From Phymatolithon calcareum (Eukaryota; Rhodophyta; Florideophyceae; Hapalidiales), in contig OZ345359.1 of the NCBI GenBank assembly GCA_977006965.1, forward strand, positions 1,240,001-1,304,000: a DNA stretch of 64,000 bases, written 5' to 3'. The notes below the pieces were generated by a model. That model made no database searches, was not told the origin of the DNA, and saw only the letters and a program-made list of their open reading frames with translations. The stretch's first letter is position 1; each line of letters begins with the position of its first letter. The translations under genes and the position numbers were made by a program. Shown here one piece after another: positions 64,000 through 64,000 of this stretch.

Positions 64000-64000
64000 C

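Overview
The window reads as nuclear DNA of a photosynthetic eukaryote, most likely a unicellular alga. A red alga or an alga of red-plastid ancestry would fit, but that is inference. The sequence shows spliceosomal introns of 77-144 nt with GT-AG ends, a probably plastid-targeted YbaB/EbfC nucleoid protein, and two nuclear genes of phylloquinone/menaquinone synthesis. It also carries a wide range of eukaryotic transposons (piggyBac, pogo/Tigger, Mutator-like, hAT, Ty3/gypsy chromovirus, several LINEs, a SINE and MITEs). About ten host genes are scattered through it; most of the rest is transposon debris.

Layout. 0-2.6 kb: the end of an EH-domain gene, a GC-rich stretch I cannot assign, and a four-exon YbaB gene on the minus strand. 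2.6-6.6 kb: small repeats (pogo-type MITE, tRNA-derived SINE, and a 586-bp MITE inside an older repeat whose empty site is also in this window). 7.1-9.9 kb: a decayed Fanzor gene, the eukaryotic relative of TnpB/OMEGA RNA-guided nucleases, with RuvC-I, the DEF-TS/zinc segment and RuvC-III still readable. 11.3-21.1 kb: an isochorismate synthase-MenD fusion (minus) and a MenB/DHNA-CoA synthase (plus) that ends in a peroxisomal PTS1-type tripeptide, followed by a coiled-coil protein carrying only the C-terminal subdomain of an acyl-CoA synthetase.

22.5-30.1 kb is a transposon nest. An old piggyBac element was invaded by a deleted chromovirus, a solo LTR and a small TTAA-flanked piggyBac. A deleted pogo element, a LINE tail and an 834-bp solo LTR follow. 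32.5-38 kb holds unrecognised ORFs and a broken CACTA/Plavaka-like transposase. 39.4-42.0 kb is a nearly intact piggyBac with CTAG at both ends. 42-48 kb is LINE and LTR fragments. 50.2-51.3 kb is a secreted beta-propeller protein. 51.6-55.6 kb contains a truncated TTAA element, a rearranged Mutator-like element and a LINE whose RNase H domain is split by a Tudor-like insert. 56-61.7 kb holds GC-rich tandem repeats, a hAT-type MITE, a malectin-domain membrane protein and long palindromes. 61.9-63.5 kb is a 1.5-kb TTAA element, and the window ends inside a Sel1-repeat gene.

How the genes relate. The MenF-MenD fusion makes isochorismate and then SEPHCHC; MenB closes the naphthoate ring three steps later. 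The two lie divergently, about 3.6 kb apart, which is notable for a nuclear genome. MenB appears addressed to peroxisomes, as its plant counterpart is, while MenF-MenD looks plastid-targeted. The other host genes have no evident functional link to one another.
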